NCBI GenBank assembly: GCA_039881145.1
Contig: JAYKKI010000027.1
Location: 24,749,001 to 24,813,000 of the forward strand
Reading direction: 5' to 3'
DNA from: Druceiella hillmani
Taxonomy: Eukaryota > Arthropoda > Insecta > Lepidoptera > Hepialidae
Length of the DNA: 64,000 nucleotides
Under the pieces are notes generated by a model. It saw only the letters and a program-made list of their open reading frames with translations. It was not told the DNA's origin and searched no databases. Positions 1-12,884 of the stretch are shown piece after piece (the first letter of the stretch is position 1; each line of letters starts with the position of its first letter). The position numbers were made by a program, and so were the translations under genes.

Positions 1-585
1 TGAGCACACGAAGATCATTGGCATCATACAATAGTGATGATAAATTATTAATGTATGTATTCCTCGAATACCAATGATTCCGACTGATCTTCCGTTTGGC
101 TTCAAACGATTGCAATTTCCGGTTCACCTTGCGTTCGCAATGACAATTAACAAGTTGCAAGGCCAATCGCTTAGTGTTTGCGGGATAAATTTAGAAAATC
201 ATTGTTTTTCACATGGGCAGCTATACGTTGCGTGCTCATGAGTTGGGAAACCATCCGCTTTGTTTGTGTTGACGTCAGACCAAAAAATAAAAAATGTGGT
301 TTACCAAAGAGCACTTCAATGAAACGGATAATTTGCGGACACGTAGAACGCTTCGATTCAGTATTTACTTTGGATTCACTTTAATTTTTTACTTAGAGAA
401 GTTCAACTAAATTACACTTCATTTTTGTAATCGAAATGAATTCATTACTGTTGTGAAATGGAATAAAATTTTTCCTTTTCAAATATAAAAAAAAAAAAAT
501 GTTTCTTCAACTGTTAATCCCCAAACGAAATGTTACAAAAAACCAAGCCATCTGGTGGCGAAACGGAGTTCGCCGGGTTTGCTAG
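1..585 (+). mobile_element. Helitron, 3' part of a decayed autonomous copy
   Basis: The left edge holds the end of a Helitron helicase reading frame, followed by about 260 bases of AT-rich 3' tail and a typical Helitron 3' terminus. The terminus has a 6-bp stem (GGCGAA at 557-562 pairing with TTCGCC at 569-574), a short spacer, and CTAG at 582-585 followed by T, as expected for insertion between A and T. Helitrons are rolling-circle DNA transposons without terminal inverted repeats or target duplications, so the 5' end would have to be found outside the window. The element lies just outside the recognisable part of the tandem array. Confidence 0.85.
59..322 (+). pseudogene. Helitron PIF1-like helicase, C-terminal fragment with premature stop
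   Basis: Translation from base 59 gives a run that matches the C-terminal part of Helitron RepHel helicases: an LPFGFKRLQFPVHLAFAMT stretch, then TINKLQGQSL (the conserved helicase motif with the T-x-x-K-x-Q-G-Q-S/T pattern), then SHGQLYVACS. The next codon should be the arginine of the conserved CSRVG motif but is TGA at 239-241, a one-base change from CGA. Reading continues with VGKPSALFV and ends at a stop at 320-322. Upstream of about 59 the homology moves to another frame, so there is probably a frameshift as well. The protein would act in strand unwinding during rolling-circle transposition, but this copy cannot make it. Confidence 0.85.
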
Positions 586-3500
586 TTTGTTATAAACTTT
601 AAATTCTCTTTTTTGAATCTTGAATTAGTAGAAAACCTTTCCCATTTTTATGATCTCTTATCGTATTTATGTTTCCAAAACTTGGTCTCAAATATTTAAT
701 CTTGGACACATATTATTTTTTTATATACAGAACAAAAAGCTGATATGTTTTTAACCGTCTTTTTTACCTATTTTCTTTTCCTTTTACTTATTCTATTTTA
801 AATTTTTGCACCATACTCTCTAAAGAAACCGGCACAATAGCAAGTATTCCACTGTAATTTGTTGTAAACGTTGAATCCTCTTTTTCGAAAACTGCCGTAA
901 ATTTAAGCATGTTCTTCCTCTTTCCATTCATTCTAGCAAGCGGTAGCTCTATTCATAAGTTTCAAACTTGTAAAAACATCCATCTAAATTGATTAGCAAA
1001 TTTTTAAGGTTTTCATTTCACATTCCAAAGATGAAAACAACGAGATCACCCAATGTAATATCTTCTAGAAATTTTCCTTTGTGTTATCTTTTAAGTTTTT
1101 TTCTACATATAAATTTATATATCACAAATAAGCGCTTATTAAATCACTGCATTGTAACACTATCATACTATGCTGTATTATTTTAGCTTAAATATACCCA
1201 TGTATTTTTCATAACTTCTTTAGAACCCTTATAATCCAATCACTGCTTTCTGTAAAAGTAATTCACTAATTACTAATCTACTCATTACAAATTCTCAGTA
1301 TTAGCATCTTTCTGAGGATGATCAAAATATATTTATATCAAAATTAAAACGGAATTTTTTTCATTTTTCTTTTCGCAAATTAATCTTTCAGTGTTTCACT
1401 TTGAGACCAATAATCGCTCAGATTAGGTGTATAGTTATGTCGCATTACAAGAACCAAGCTAACTGGATTATTACATTATTTCTCCTTCCCTGCTAGTGAA
1501 ATGCATTTCCTATTTATCGTTTTAGGTATCAATAATCTTTCTTTGTTGCACTCGGTGTTTTTTTTTTTTAAATATAGTAATTCACAATTTAAACTATTAG
1601 ATGCAGATGTCAAAAATTTTAAAGATTTTACGGTCTCGTAGAAACAGGAAAATAGCATCCCTTTGGCGAGGCACTCAAATGATACCCTAATGTCAATCTT
1701 AGGTCCCATAAAAGTGAATTTTATAATATTTGATACTTAAAACTCTCAATTTCTTGAAATCCCCGCAGAAATATACTTACTGTGGGCACAAGAACGTTAT
1801 TTTAAAGAATATGTAGAATCACTATGAGCACCGTTGCAACCGATAGACAGTAAATCATAAGTGATTAAAAATATACATTAGGTGTAAAATTAAAAAAAAA
1901 AAATACGCAACACTTTCTTTTTATCAATGATGCCAAAGGGAAATGTTTAATCCCACTTTTAATATTTTATAAATTTAGAAATATATGTAAAGAAAAATTA
2001 ACGGACAGTAGATATGATTGACGTTAAAATGTACAAACACAAAAATAAGTGTATTTATGAATAAGATTTTGATAGTCGAAAGTAATTGGAAATACTTGAA
2101 TATTATTTGACAAACATTTGATAGAAATATTTAATTACTACATATAATCATTTACATTAAAAAATACCATTGTTTCTATTAGATTCTCTGACTCTCTGTT
2201 GAACCGTACAAAGTATCTCAGCATAGTTTACCTATTTTTAAACCTTTATCGACAGAACTTGATATATACTGAACAAATATTTAAATACCACTGAATTTAA
2301 ATAACAATTTTATTGTATTTTTCGCATTTTAATTCCAATAGTATATTTTATAGGCTGTAAGAGAAACGTTAACAAAATACATTTGCTCGTAGCTAATTGA
2401 TGCGTTATGAGTGGCTAAAATGAGAGTTATGACGCTACGCTTGGGTGACATAATGTTTTCTCGTCTCTATTTGCATACATTTTTATCCTTGTTAAAACCA
2501 AACATTATTATGAATCACGATCTGTGTCACATTACGGTCGAAGGAAATATTTAGTTGGAACAGAACTATATTCCTATAAAATAGACTAAACATGAACTTG
2601 ATTTAGAAAGATTTAGTATTTATTTCAATTATGGTATTATATATTTTGAGAACATTTATTTCCACTAAAATTTAGGAAATGATTATTGAATTTTTTATAA
2701 AATATTATTTTAGTAATTTTTAAAAAATGCGATAATTTATTTATGTCAAGGTTATTATGACTTCTAACGAAAATGTTCCAAATTATTTGGCTACATGTAA
2801 AAAAGAGGCAGCAATAAAGATTTTAAAATAATTTTTGTTATCTATTTAATTTTCAATGAAAATAAACTTACTTTTTTAAATAATAGGTAAATAATTTGGA
2901 AAATGTAAAGGAATATTCAGTTAACGTAATTTTGTTATGGCCATTTTACGTTAATTGTAAATCATTTATCCTGTTAGTGGCAATACGAATGTATAATAAA
3001 TTTGAAATAGAAAATTATTACAAAACATAGGCCCAATTTATCGGCCAGAAAAAGGTCGTGGTAATATAAAAGCCGTGATAACATAATCGTGTGTGGAAAG
3101 AGAGAAATAATAATTATTTTTTAGAATTTTTTTATTGGCCCTTAAAATTACTTCAAAAATGTATACTTAAGTAACATTAAAAATTATATTATGATCACTT
3201 TCCTATTATAAATGTGCAAATTCATTATTATACCAAGTCATAAAATTTAATTTTGTTTATTTGAACGTCGCTTATGGTTCTATCTTCTATATATACCATT
3301 TTCAAAGTGGTATTTTATTATCTCAGTAACTGTTAATAATAGTATTCTCCAAAATAATTCAAATTTACAACACATACCTGCCACATATTTTAAAAGCCTC
3401 TCGACAAACTGTATTTGAAAAAAGTGGGAAAACCCTACTGCGCCTAATAGACTGAAAGGTCACCAAAAACATATATAGTCTTACATTATGTACTGTCTTC

Positions 3501-3689
3501 GTCAGTTTTTCTGTTGATTAGGTGCAATAAAAAGGATTACAAAGGCTCAGCCCTTTGAGCATCCCGAAGGCGGGCCACCCCACCACGATAGTTTAAGAGA
3601 TTTTAGACAATGAGACAATTTTATTTTAAGCACCGATGTTTTTTTGTAAAGCTAACAAAATTTGTAAACGATACTTTGATCTTGGCAGT
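586..3689. other. AT-rich sequence without recognisable genes
   Basis: Several open stretches of 60-80 codons occur here, but they have low-complexity composition and no recognisable motif. One short GC-rich patch stands out at about 3540-3590 (see findings). I see no RNA gene, no transposase and no clear match to the array blocks that start near 3690. Confidence 0.6.
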
Positions 3690-4400
3690 CAAACAGTAAA
3701 CATCATTTTAATAGACATCACATATTCAAAATCTGTGTCAAATAATACTTGTTTTTGTAAGCTTCTTAACAAAATAAGTCGCTAGGGTTGTAACAGTCTA
3801 ATAATAATTATATATTGTTATTTCACCTATGTATATAATCTATCGACAAATTTAAAACATCCATTCTTCATTCAAATAAAATTAAAAAGAGTACAAACTT
3901 AAAAGTACACAGAAAATTATTTCTGAGCTTTCCCCGGGCTGTACTTATCAAAAACTAAACAAAGAAACTATTCTTATATCTTTAAAGTCGACCATGTAAC
4001 ACATAAAATGTTTAATTTAGCAAACTTCTGCAAGAAAAGCTAACTAAAAAGAGGCACTTTCCGTTATGGAACTTTCCCACATCCACAATATTTTCCAGCC
4101 TTCTCTCGAAGCAAAACTTATGCACGCGCGTCGGTCACTGCTAAAAGCACAAATATTATCCGTGGCTTATTCGGTTTTTTCATTGGCGTGATCTTTATAT
4201 GCAAATTGAGTGCTACGTTTATCCGTTTTATCGAACACCGCCTGTTGGCGTATAAATTCAGCAAACCTAATTCGGAACGTGTTGGAGGGATGTTTTTAAA
4301 TTTTGCATTTACATAAGCGAGCTTTTTGAGAGTCGAATGTTACAGTAAATATAAATTTGTTGGATTGCGATTAAGTACTTTAAATAAAGTATCTTAATAA
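3690..4400 (+). repeat. Old, decayed copy of block A and its left flank
   Basis: The stretch from about 3880 aligns with the sequence that precedes block A in the young units, including the CTGAGC...GGCTGTACTTA motif. About 4060-4380 aligns with block A itself: ATCCACAATATTTTCCA, GGCGTGATCTTTATATGCAA, the CGCCTGTTGGCGTATAAA motif and GTGTTGGAGGGATGTTTTT. On the minus strand the block A reading frame can be followed (KFKNIPPT, RIIF, DARA), but deletions of about 7 and 5 bases break it. This is the leftmost array copy I can recognise. Confidence 0.75.
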
Positions 4401-4581
4401 TTGAAAACTCAAACCAAAATTATAATGACAAATATTATGATTTTAGATATGCAAAAATTATTATTTATAAACTCTTTTACAAAAAAAAGGACACTTATAA
4501 GAATAAACCATATCAGAGTTATTTTATTACTATTTGATGCATTTTGTATGGTAATATGATGATAATATTGTTATTTATTAT

Positions 4582-4636
4582 ACATCGTTTTTACCTACTT
4601 CAGTCTTCAGAGACATCGTTTTTACCTACTTCAGTC
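4582..4636. repeat. 31-bp tandem duplication, two copies
   Basis: The string ACATCGTTTTTACCTACTTC begins at 4582 and again at 4613 and is followed by AGTC in both, giving a period of 31 bases. It lies just left of the Tc1-like pseudogene in otherwise AT-rich sequence. Confidence 0.85.
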
Positions 4637-4766
4637 ATTAAAAATGCAGATAAGTAAAAAAAAATTATGTATTGCCCACATTCGAGCGTTTTCATACTGG
4701 TACTTTAAAAATGGTTAAAATTTATTTTTGAATATTTTTTATAAATTTAACATAAAATTTTAAAAT

Positions 4767-5722
4767 TTAGTAACGAGTATGGCCTCCTCTAGGTAAAATC
4801 AATGCATTTAATCCGCTAAGCATGCTTTCGAAGACATTTTTATCATTTCCTGAGGAATACGTTCCCATTCAGCGACGATCACATTTTAAGGGTCTGAATG
4901 TTTTCTGGAGCTGGTTTTACAGCTCTGACGCATTGTTTGAGATTATCCCATATATCTTCTATCGGATCGAGGTCGGTACTTCTAGTTTGCCAGTCAAACC
5001 GACGAATTACGGCCTCCTGTATATAAGCATCAACGTCTCTAGAGCGGTGGGCGCGAGTGTTGTCGTCCATAAAAATGGGTTCGTATCTAACTGCTGTTAA
5101 TGCGGGTTGGGCATGAGGAATGAAAACCTCTGTTATGTACATTTGCGCATTAAGTGTACCATTTTCAATAAAAACCAACTCGGTATGGTCATCTGAGTTA
5201 ATACCAGCCCAAAACATTACGGAGCCTCCACCGTAAGGGGTGATTTCCTCAAAGCACACTTTTGCGAAGCGTTCTCTAGGTCTTTGTAAGACTCGCCGAC
5301 GTCGATCCTCACCACTAATCGATATACGAGCTTCATCGGAGTATAAAACACTATTCTAGTCTTATTGAGTCCATGACGAAAAATGCTACGTATACGATAG
5401 CTACGTATATTGACGGCCTGAAGTATCCTTCTGGCTTGCTCGTGTACCTCTGACGTCCTCGAGGTTCTGTTTGAGATACACGTACGTAACTTGATTATTT
5501 CGTAGCGCTTGACTAACTATGAAGTGGTCATCCCGTGGCTCAGTGCACCGTTTTCTTCCAGAACCGGGCCTTCTACTAACGGAGCCCATTTTTTGGTATC
5601 GTTTCCAGGTCCCTTGGGTGGTGGAACGGTTCATATTTTACTGCTGTAAACACATAACATCGGCTACAGCCTTCTTTAAGCAGCGCAATAATTTTCCTAA
5701 CTTTCCTCGTTTTTTCAACCAT
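4767..5722 (-). pseudogene. Tc1-like (DD34E) transposase, frameshifted
   Basis: Read on the minus strand, a start near 5722 (MVEKTRK) is followed by the helix-turn-helix region with SVSRRPGSGRKR near 5560, and then by the catalytic core. The first catalytic aspartate lies in VLYSDEARI (about 5330), followed by GGGSVMFWAGI (about 5210). The second is in MDDNTRAH, and the glutamate in STDLDPIEDIWD, 34 residues after the second aspartate, which defines DD34E. The C-terminus ends in GGHTRY and a stop at 4767-4769, the typical Tc1 ending. The parts lie in at least three frames, with a break between the N-terminal part and the core near 5400 and further shifts near 4880 and 4835, so it is inactive. 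Terminal inverted repeats could not be settled by eye. It sits inside an old array copy, between blocks A and B. Confidence 0.9.
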
Positions 5723-6479
5723 ACTGAAAACAGCAAACAGAAGTGAACTAATGCAGCAAACAGCAGAAGTTTAATTAAAGTTTATTCGTTAAAATAAAAA
5801 ACGTAACAAATGAAAAAGAACTAATAAGAGTTGGATTTAATTTAAAGCCAAAAAATACATTTTTGCAGCGAAAGGGAATTTTCATTCAAAAAGAATAAAT
5901 TTAGAACGTTTGTTTTTACGTGCCAGAATGCACTATACTTGCCAGTAACAATTACAATAAATACAACCTTTTAATAAATAATATTTTGTTAATAATATGA
6001 CAAAATAAAAACCAACCGTTTTTTATACAAAAGAGTATATTATGCTTAATCTTTAGCCCAAAAATATTAATATTACATCTTCAAAGTTATTCTGAATCAT
6101 AAGTTTGTGTAAAATAAAAATTGTGTGGCTAATTCCGTAGTATAGTTGAGATATCTAGGATGATTTCACGCCATAAGGACACATCCTTAAACTAATTCGT
6201 ACTTTTACAACATCTATGTTACTTAGTTTTACGTCAAAATGAAGTGAAATAAATCACCAGTAAAATATACTTATCGGGGGACTAAACGATACAATTTCCT
6301 TAAATCTTTTGTTCGACGTAATTAATTAAAATATGATGTATACTTCAAGAACGAAACAATATTTCTCTTATATGATTTAATAAGATTTATAAGAATTCAT
6401 CAAATATCATTGTCTAGCCACTACATCGCGTAATATTAAAAAAAAATATTTCTTAGTTACGATACGTAATAATAAGTGT

Positions 6480-8565
6480 GCTAGTTAAATGCATAATTCG
6501 AACTGACTTCCTTTTTATTATTAAACTAATCTCTTGAAAAGTTCTGAACCAATTTTTTCTATCAATAAATAACAAAGATACTGCAACTAATAACACGTAC
6601 ATATTAATATTGTGGTAATCCCATAAAGCTCTCCGTGATCCTTAGCGGTAAAAACTATGGAAATGCCAAAAAAATACATAAAAAGTGAAGTCGTTATAAG
6701 GTAGATCCAACGTTATATTTAGGTACAGAAAGAGTTTAATATTTTCGTCGTACTCTCGTATTGATTTCTGCAAAATATTAGCAAAGTAAGAAAGGCACAG
6801 GTTTTTCGTTCGGGATATATATTTTAATTAAACTCAATAAATGCTAGTGATGCATTACCTGTTTCACATGAATTGAATTAAAATAATATTTTAGGAGTTA
6901 TATCTAAGGTTTATATATAAGTAATATTCGCATACTCCATTTTAATCATTCAATAGTCGAAAGTTTAAATAAATAGTAATCTACTATTTATATCGGAACG
7001 AGCTATATAGATCGGAAAATTTATTCATTCCTTGGCAATAATTAAATTAACACACACCGCTTAAACCTTAGGAAAACTTGAACCAGCAAGTCATTTTTTA
7101 TTACGAGTTTTTCATTACCCATGATATTTTCCCAGTCCTTGTTGAAATCAAATTCAATGTACGCTCATCGGTCGATGCTATATGGACGCGGCCATTCCGT
7201 TCGCATCGATTTCATCATTCGCATCACATTTATATACAAATCCAATACCGAATTTACGTCGTGTTTTCAAATACCGAACGTAGGTTAATTACCTTCTATA
7301 ATAAACTTAATACGATAAAATTTGGATTGGTTATTCTGAAGTATTTACTTACGTATATATGCTTGAAATTAACTTTAACCTGTAACACCGTCAAGGAACG
7401 CTGGTAATCGCATAAATTAACTACATAAATTTGAACTACATTTTATGGCTTTTCGTTCTATGCGAATTTAAAAACATACATTTTTCTTTCAGAAATAATG
7501 ATGGCGAATATAAATAATCACTTAAATAGTTTCGAAATTAATTGAGCCAATTAAAATTTTTAAACATTGGAATCTTCAATTCATGAAAGTTAATCTTGAA
7601 AATTTTATGATTTTATGCCTTGAAATCTTTAATTATCGTCCAATTTAATTTTGTTTCAATAAATAAAAACAGTAATGTCGAGAGAGTAACTGAAATACTT
7701 AATAAAACATTATTATTAAGAAAATATCGGGTTAAAACTTGTATTTGGATATGTCTCGCTGATTCACATTTTCCTTAAAGATTGTATGGTATTGCAAGAC
7801 TGTCCCGCAATTTCAAATTAACTATAGTATGCAAGCACATGACAAGTCACATAAATCAAGTTAGAAAATTTTTAGGGAACTGATATTTTCATCAAATATT
7901 ATTATCAGGAATTGATATTATTATCAATTAAAAAAAAATTTAAATAAAGACTCAAGTTAGTCAAATTATTCAAAACTTTTAGAAAAAAATAATTAACGCA
8001 GAGTTTTTAAATATTACAATGATACTTACAAACAAAAATAATCTAAAATATAGCAACCGGGTTATAAAAAATAAGATAGTGGATTAATGACCACTTAATC
8101 TAGAGTAAATATTCTTTAGACCATGAAAATTATGCCCTTGAAGTAAAATAATATCGAGTTTTCTCTAAATGTAATCGTGAAAGAAATTTAAATATAAAGA
8201 ACAAAGTAAATCACTTTTGAAACCACTTAGTAGAATGTAAAAGAAGATAAAGAATTTTAACAACTCATTTCCTTAGAAGAATTCAATATTTTGATCGCAG
8301 TAGACTCTGTCACAAGCTGTTAAATAGAATAATGTTCAACTGTAAAATATTGTGCCCGAAATCTTATCAGACGCGGTGTTATCTGCTGTTTAGTTTAGAC
8401 CATCATGGTCTAAACTCCGTAGTTAGTAAATAAACAATTAAAATTTCGGAAGCCACCGTAATGTTTTCATTAGTAATAAACTAACTTAATATATATAAGC
8501 GTGGGGTGGCAAGAAATTTGTGCAAAATATAAATGAAGCGCATGCTAACCACATGCTCCTAAGTA
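6480..8565 (+). repeat. Old array copy: blocks B, C and D
   Basis: Block B is visible at about 6540-6660 (GCAACTAATAACACG... and GTAATCCCATA). Block C is at about 7120-7385: GAAATCAAATTCAATGTACG, TTTCATCATTCGCATCACAT, TAATAAACTTAATACG and TTGAAATTAACTTTAACC. Block D is at about 8090-8560: TTAATCTAGAGTAAAT, TTATGCCCTTGAAGTAAAAT, CTCCGTAGTTAGTAAAT, GAAGCCACCGTAAT and AAATGAAGCGCATGCTAAC. Order and orientation equal those of the young forward units. A 109-codon open stretch at 7078-7407 is block C read on the plus strand; it is not preserved as a frame in other copies, so I do not call it a gene. Confidence 0.75.
8393..8415. repeat. Perfect 11-bp inverted repeat
   Basis: GTTTAGACCAT (8393-8403) and ATGGTCTAAAC (8405-8415) are perfect inverse complements around a single C. 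The palindrome lies inside old block D and is not seen in the younger D blocks, so it arose or survives only here. Confidence 0.8.
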
Positions 8566-8899
8566 GAAGCGTGTAGTTGTTTTGATGATTCTTATATAAC
8601 ATTGGCATAAAGACATAAACGTACTAAAAATCATCTATTTCGATCCATTTAAAATTATTTTTTTAAGGTCATTAATAAACCTTTACTTGAAGAAATATAA
8701 AAGAAAAGTGTGATAATTTTTTAAAACTGTATCTCTAATATTAGACTGCAATTATAATTTTGACGTGTAAATATTGACATGGAGTATCAATTATCAAATT
8801 TAAATTTTTTGTCTCTTTGCATGATGGAGAAAAATATTGAATTAACGGGTGACATTTTCTAAGCGGAAACTTTTGCTACTTCCGATAATTTTCTGTTTC

Positions 8900-9120
8900 A
8901 CTTTGAATTTAAATTATTTGCACGCACGTCGACTGCCACCTCTAACATGAACGTAACCAGATAAAACTGGAAGAGCGGACCGCTCCTTCAGTTTTGTCAT
9001 TTGCATGAACTCGGTATTCAAATCAAGTGTCCCATTTATCGGACACCGTCCGCCTGCAAATAAAATTTATTTTTCAATGAACCTGATCGAAAAATTAGAC
9101 GACAATCCAAATACCATTGA
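8900..9120 (+). repeat. Decayed fragment of block A
   Basis: CAGTTTTGTCATTTGCATGA, CCATTTATCGGACACCGTCC and CGCCTGCAAATAAAAT align in order with the core of block A in young units (CAGTTTTATCATTCGCGTGA, CCGTTTTATCGAGCACCGCC, TGTTGGCGTATAAAAT). It follows old block D after only about 0.35 kb, so blocks E, F and G of that copy are missing. Confidence 0.6.
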
Positions 9121-9342
9121 AAACATAAACATAATTTACAATGAAAACTATTATGATCTTTGATCAATTAAACCTTCGTCGTGAATGGGAAATTTAAAGT
9201 TTTCGAAGTAATTAACATGGAAATCCATCTATACTTTTCAAATTACAAAAAAAAAGTGGTGTAATTTTGAAAAAGTAATAGTTGTATGGTAATCCACGCT
9301 CAATATTATCAATTGAAGTGGTGCCCTTTAGTTAATTCATGT

Positions 9343-9370
9343 AATATATATATATGTACATGTGTATATA

Positions 9371-9402
<32 letters not shown>

Positions 9403-9432
9403 CACATGTACATATATGTGTGTGGGTGTGTA
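9343..9432. repeat. TA/TG microsatellite
   Basis: Alternating TA with interspersed ACATG and TGTG units. The open reading frame across it (repeated YI residues) is a product of the dinucleotide and not a gene. Confidence 0.95.
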
Positions 9433-9819
9433 TGGATGAATAATGAAATAGTGTACAAAGCTTTTTTTCAAGTGTTGTATATGGTAATATTTTGACTTCA
9501 TGAACTTGACTTCTTTACAGCGAAAAATAATTGCACTTTACAATTACGTAATATTAAAAAAAAAAGTTAGGTGACGCATCATTAAATGAATTAATATTAA
9601 AATGGTAAAAAACACGAATACTTTATAACATATACCTTTCGTTCGTAAGAAAATAAATACCTAAATGTGTAAGATTATTTAACAAAATGTCTCCTTGCGT
9701 CTAAGCACTAGTATCCATCAGGTGAATAAATATATGTTACCTAATTACCAGGTTATCAATTTAGGTCAGTATAAGTATAATTTTGAAAAGAAAATGTTTG
9801 AAAAATGAATTACATACAA

Positions 9820-10685
9820 TCTTTTTGGTAAGAAAATTTTTAAATTTTCGTTTGTAAAATCTTTCTCAAATATGACGTGAATTTTTACTTATAGTTCAAA
9901 AATTCTTATTTCATAATATACGGAACCAAAAAAAACATTATAGTGAAAAATAAATAAATTACATTAAGCATGGTTGAATTTTAGTGTTTTAGCCTATGCC
10001 GTTTTATTAAATGTACGCTTTAAAACCTTCTGCATAAAGAGACGGTATGGTTGCAGCTAGTGAGTACATACATAATACGAAATTTCCTACATACGTTCAA
10101 TTATTGAACAGTACAGACGGTATACTTGGTATCAAACAAGCGTATTTAAAGAAGAAGTTGTCATAATTACAGAGCGACTTAATTGTAAATGGGATAACAT
10201 TGCTGTAAGCCAAACGGATTAGCCCATTCCCCTTGGATAATGGCAGAATAATCCAATAACGTCAGAATTCAGTTTGATCTTGTTACACTTGTTGTGTTGC
10301 GTAAGAAGAACAATGCATTATTGCTATCTCGCCATTGTTGTCTTACTCTTGGCTTGTGGAAAATTTTAAAAAAAATTATGAGGAATATGGTAAAAAATTA
10401 AATATCATTTGCATGTAAACTTAGGAATAAAATACTGTAGTCGGACCTATTAAGTAAAAGAAAAGCACACGCAGTCACAATTCATGTCAAAGTAAATTTT
10501 AAATAGATTATACTATTTTTTGAGGACGACTACAGAGACAATACTGATTTTAATGGCACATTTCTTTAAAAGTGTAATAGAAATAAAATAGAGATAAAAA
10601 TTGAATATTTGTGCTGTGCTGTCTTTTGCACATACGCATATATTTCATACATTTGTTGTCGAGCTTTCGCTTTGACAAAATGTAT
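9820..10685 (+). repeat. Old array copy: blocks F and G
   Basis: About 9820-9900 matches the sequence before block F. Block F follows at about 10060-10300: GGGATAACATTGCTGTAA, GGATTAGCCCATT and GATAATGGCAGAATAATCC occur in the same order as in young copies. Block G is at about 10555-10690, with TTTCTTTAAAAGTGTAATAG, GCACATACGCATAT and GTCGAGCTTTCGCTTTGA. Confidence 0.7.
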
Positions 10686-10689
10686 AATT

Positions 10690-12880
10690 GGATTTTTTTA
10701 AAAATTAGAAATTCCCTGGTAACACCTAATCAACTTTGGTTATATTATAATTAATTTTACTTGATTTTTTATTATTTTACAAAATATTAAAAAAATAATT
10801 TACCTATATTTACGTACCAGGGATTACTATCATACAAGAAATTTAAAAAGCAATAATTACAGTGAATATATGTATGTGTCACATTTAACATAGATCACAC
10901 GATAATACTAGAAATAGACGATTTATGTGTGTAGCATATACCCGTTTCCCGTATATATGATTTAAAACTAAGTATTATTTACGTACAGTGGGTATAATAC
11001 TGCTAGTACTGTAAAATTATAATTAGTAGCAATCGTAATTTTTTATAAAATGTTTATTAATAGTTTAAATTTTCCTTGTTAATGGCCTGTGATTTTTAAT
11101 GAATATTTATATTAGACTTTTAAATGAAGGTTGAATCATCAGATAACCTACGAAGATGTTATGTAATGCAATATAGTTTAAAAATTTCATAAAAGTCATG
11201 ATAGCAATAATTTAAAAATGCTCGAACCTTTTTACGTCTCACCAAAATTCAAGTTATTAAATTGACAAATAAAAGGCAAATATCGTTTAAATTGATATTG
11301 CGTGCAAAAAATATTATACCTTAGTTTACAACGAAAAAATCTCATATATAAATTTAAATAAATTGTACTCCGCTAATTTCCTAACATATTTTCATAAATT
11401 ATGAAAGATATTATCACAATTTCAAAAATATTCCTAATATAAAATTCCGAGAAAACCATTGAGTTCAGGTATGTATTTTTCTCTAATTTATTATAATAAT
11501 GCTCGTAAGAAAAATATCGTGTAATTATTTTTTTTTTAATAAGAATATTTTTTAAATTATTGCATTTAAAATATAACTAGGTTCTCTTTAAAAGAAGATA
11601 AAGTGGTTGTATTAGTCAAACACTACAGTGAACGAATAATTAAAAATTATGCAATGAACGAAGAAACAAAAAAATATATGCAAGTAAACAGTACACAAAA
11701 CAAAATGAATTGTAAATTCGAGTAATGAAGTATTGAAATATGAAGTCCCATTGATTCCTCATTGAAATTTTTATTATTTTTAGAAGGGCAATACAGACGT
11801 TAAAAGCATGACTATTTTTTGCATTATTCAGTAGATAAACTTCTAAACGGGAAAATGTAAATGCTAGTATGTACAATGACATGAATCAGCTAAGATGATG
11901 GCAGATATGTAGTTAGGTAACAATTTATTTAACGTTTATATACTTGTACATAAAAAGGTGTGAAGTGAAAAAGGATGAAGTAATTAGAATATTAAGTACA
12001 AAGAATCAAGTTACTTGGTATGAGATGGATATAAAAAACATTATGTAATTATATTACGTTGGTAAGTAATCTGGAAAAATGAATGTAATTTCCTAAAATT
12101 ATCTTATTTTTCCATTTCTGCTAAAGCTTTCCTGTCATGCGGCCTCGATTTTAATATGTTTGCTGCTAAATCTGACAAAGCAAAGCCAGATAAGTGTAAT
12201 CTGTTATTAAGTAAAAATACTTAGCCGGATTAAGAGTTGCGTAAAAATTTATTATATTTTTAGGCAACTCCGGTGAAACCAAACGAGGAGAATGTTATTG
12301 ATATGTTCATACGTAGATATTTAGTTAGATATGTTAAAACGGACATAAGTATGTATGTAGGTATGTATTTATATATTTATGTTCATTAAATGCCGCGTAT
12401 GACATTTTCAATTTCAATAAAAAATATATATTGAATTCTTACGTCACTGATAACGAGAAATCTAATATCTTGTAACATCACAAGCATAATTGAAAAATAA
12501 AATTTTTAAAAAATTGACCCATTTTAGAAAACTATTGAATAGAAACCATTGAATCAAAAATATAAAATAATAAAAATAGAATTTTTGTGGTAAAATACCA
12601 TCTTTTAACACGAACAAACTTGCAAAGTACTGCTATTGTTGGATATTTTGGAAATTCATTGTCAAACTTATTAAAATATTCTCCTGTAAAGTAAGAGATT
12701 CAAAATAAGTAAATGTTTTCGTAATAGAGGACTTGGTTAAAGAACATTTACGAAGAAGTAATAAAATTATTGTCCAACCAGTCTATCTCCTAAATTAGAA
12801 AACCATAATCTAACCGTAAAATTATTTCCTACTAGGTTTAAGAGTGCAATTCATAATTCAATTCCCGTTTCATTTTTCCA
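10690..12880. other. AT-rich spacer, no recognisable feature
   Basis: About 2.2 kb with runs of A and T, and short open stretches of low-complexity hydrophobic composition (for example 11640-11882 on the minus strand). It occupies the place where block A of the next old copy would be expected, but I cannot recognise that block. No RNA gene or transposon motif is visible. Confidence 0.5.
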
Positions 12881-12884
12881 AGCA

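Noticed and set aside
989..1709. Short open stretches at 989-1186 (plus) and 1476-1709 (minus)
   Set aside because: Under 80 codons, low complexity, no motif, and not repeated elsewhere in the window.
7078..7407. 109-codon plus-strand frame as a possible gene
   Set aside because: It is block C of an old array copy; the frame is broken in the other copies and shows no known motif.
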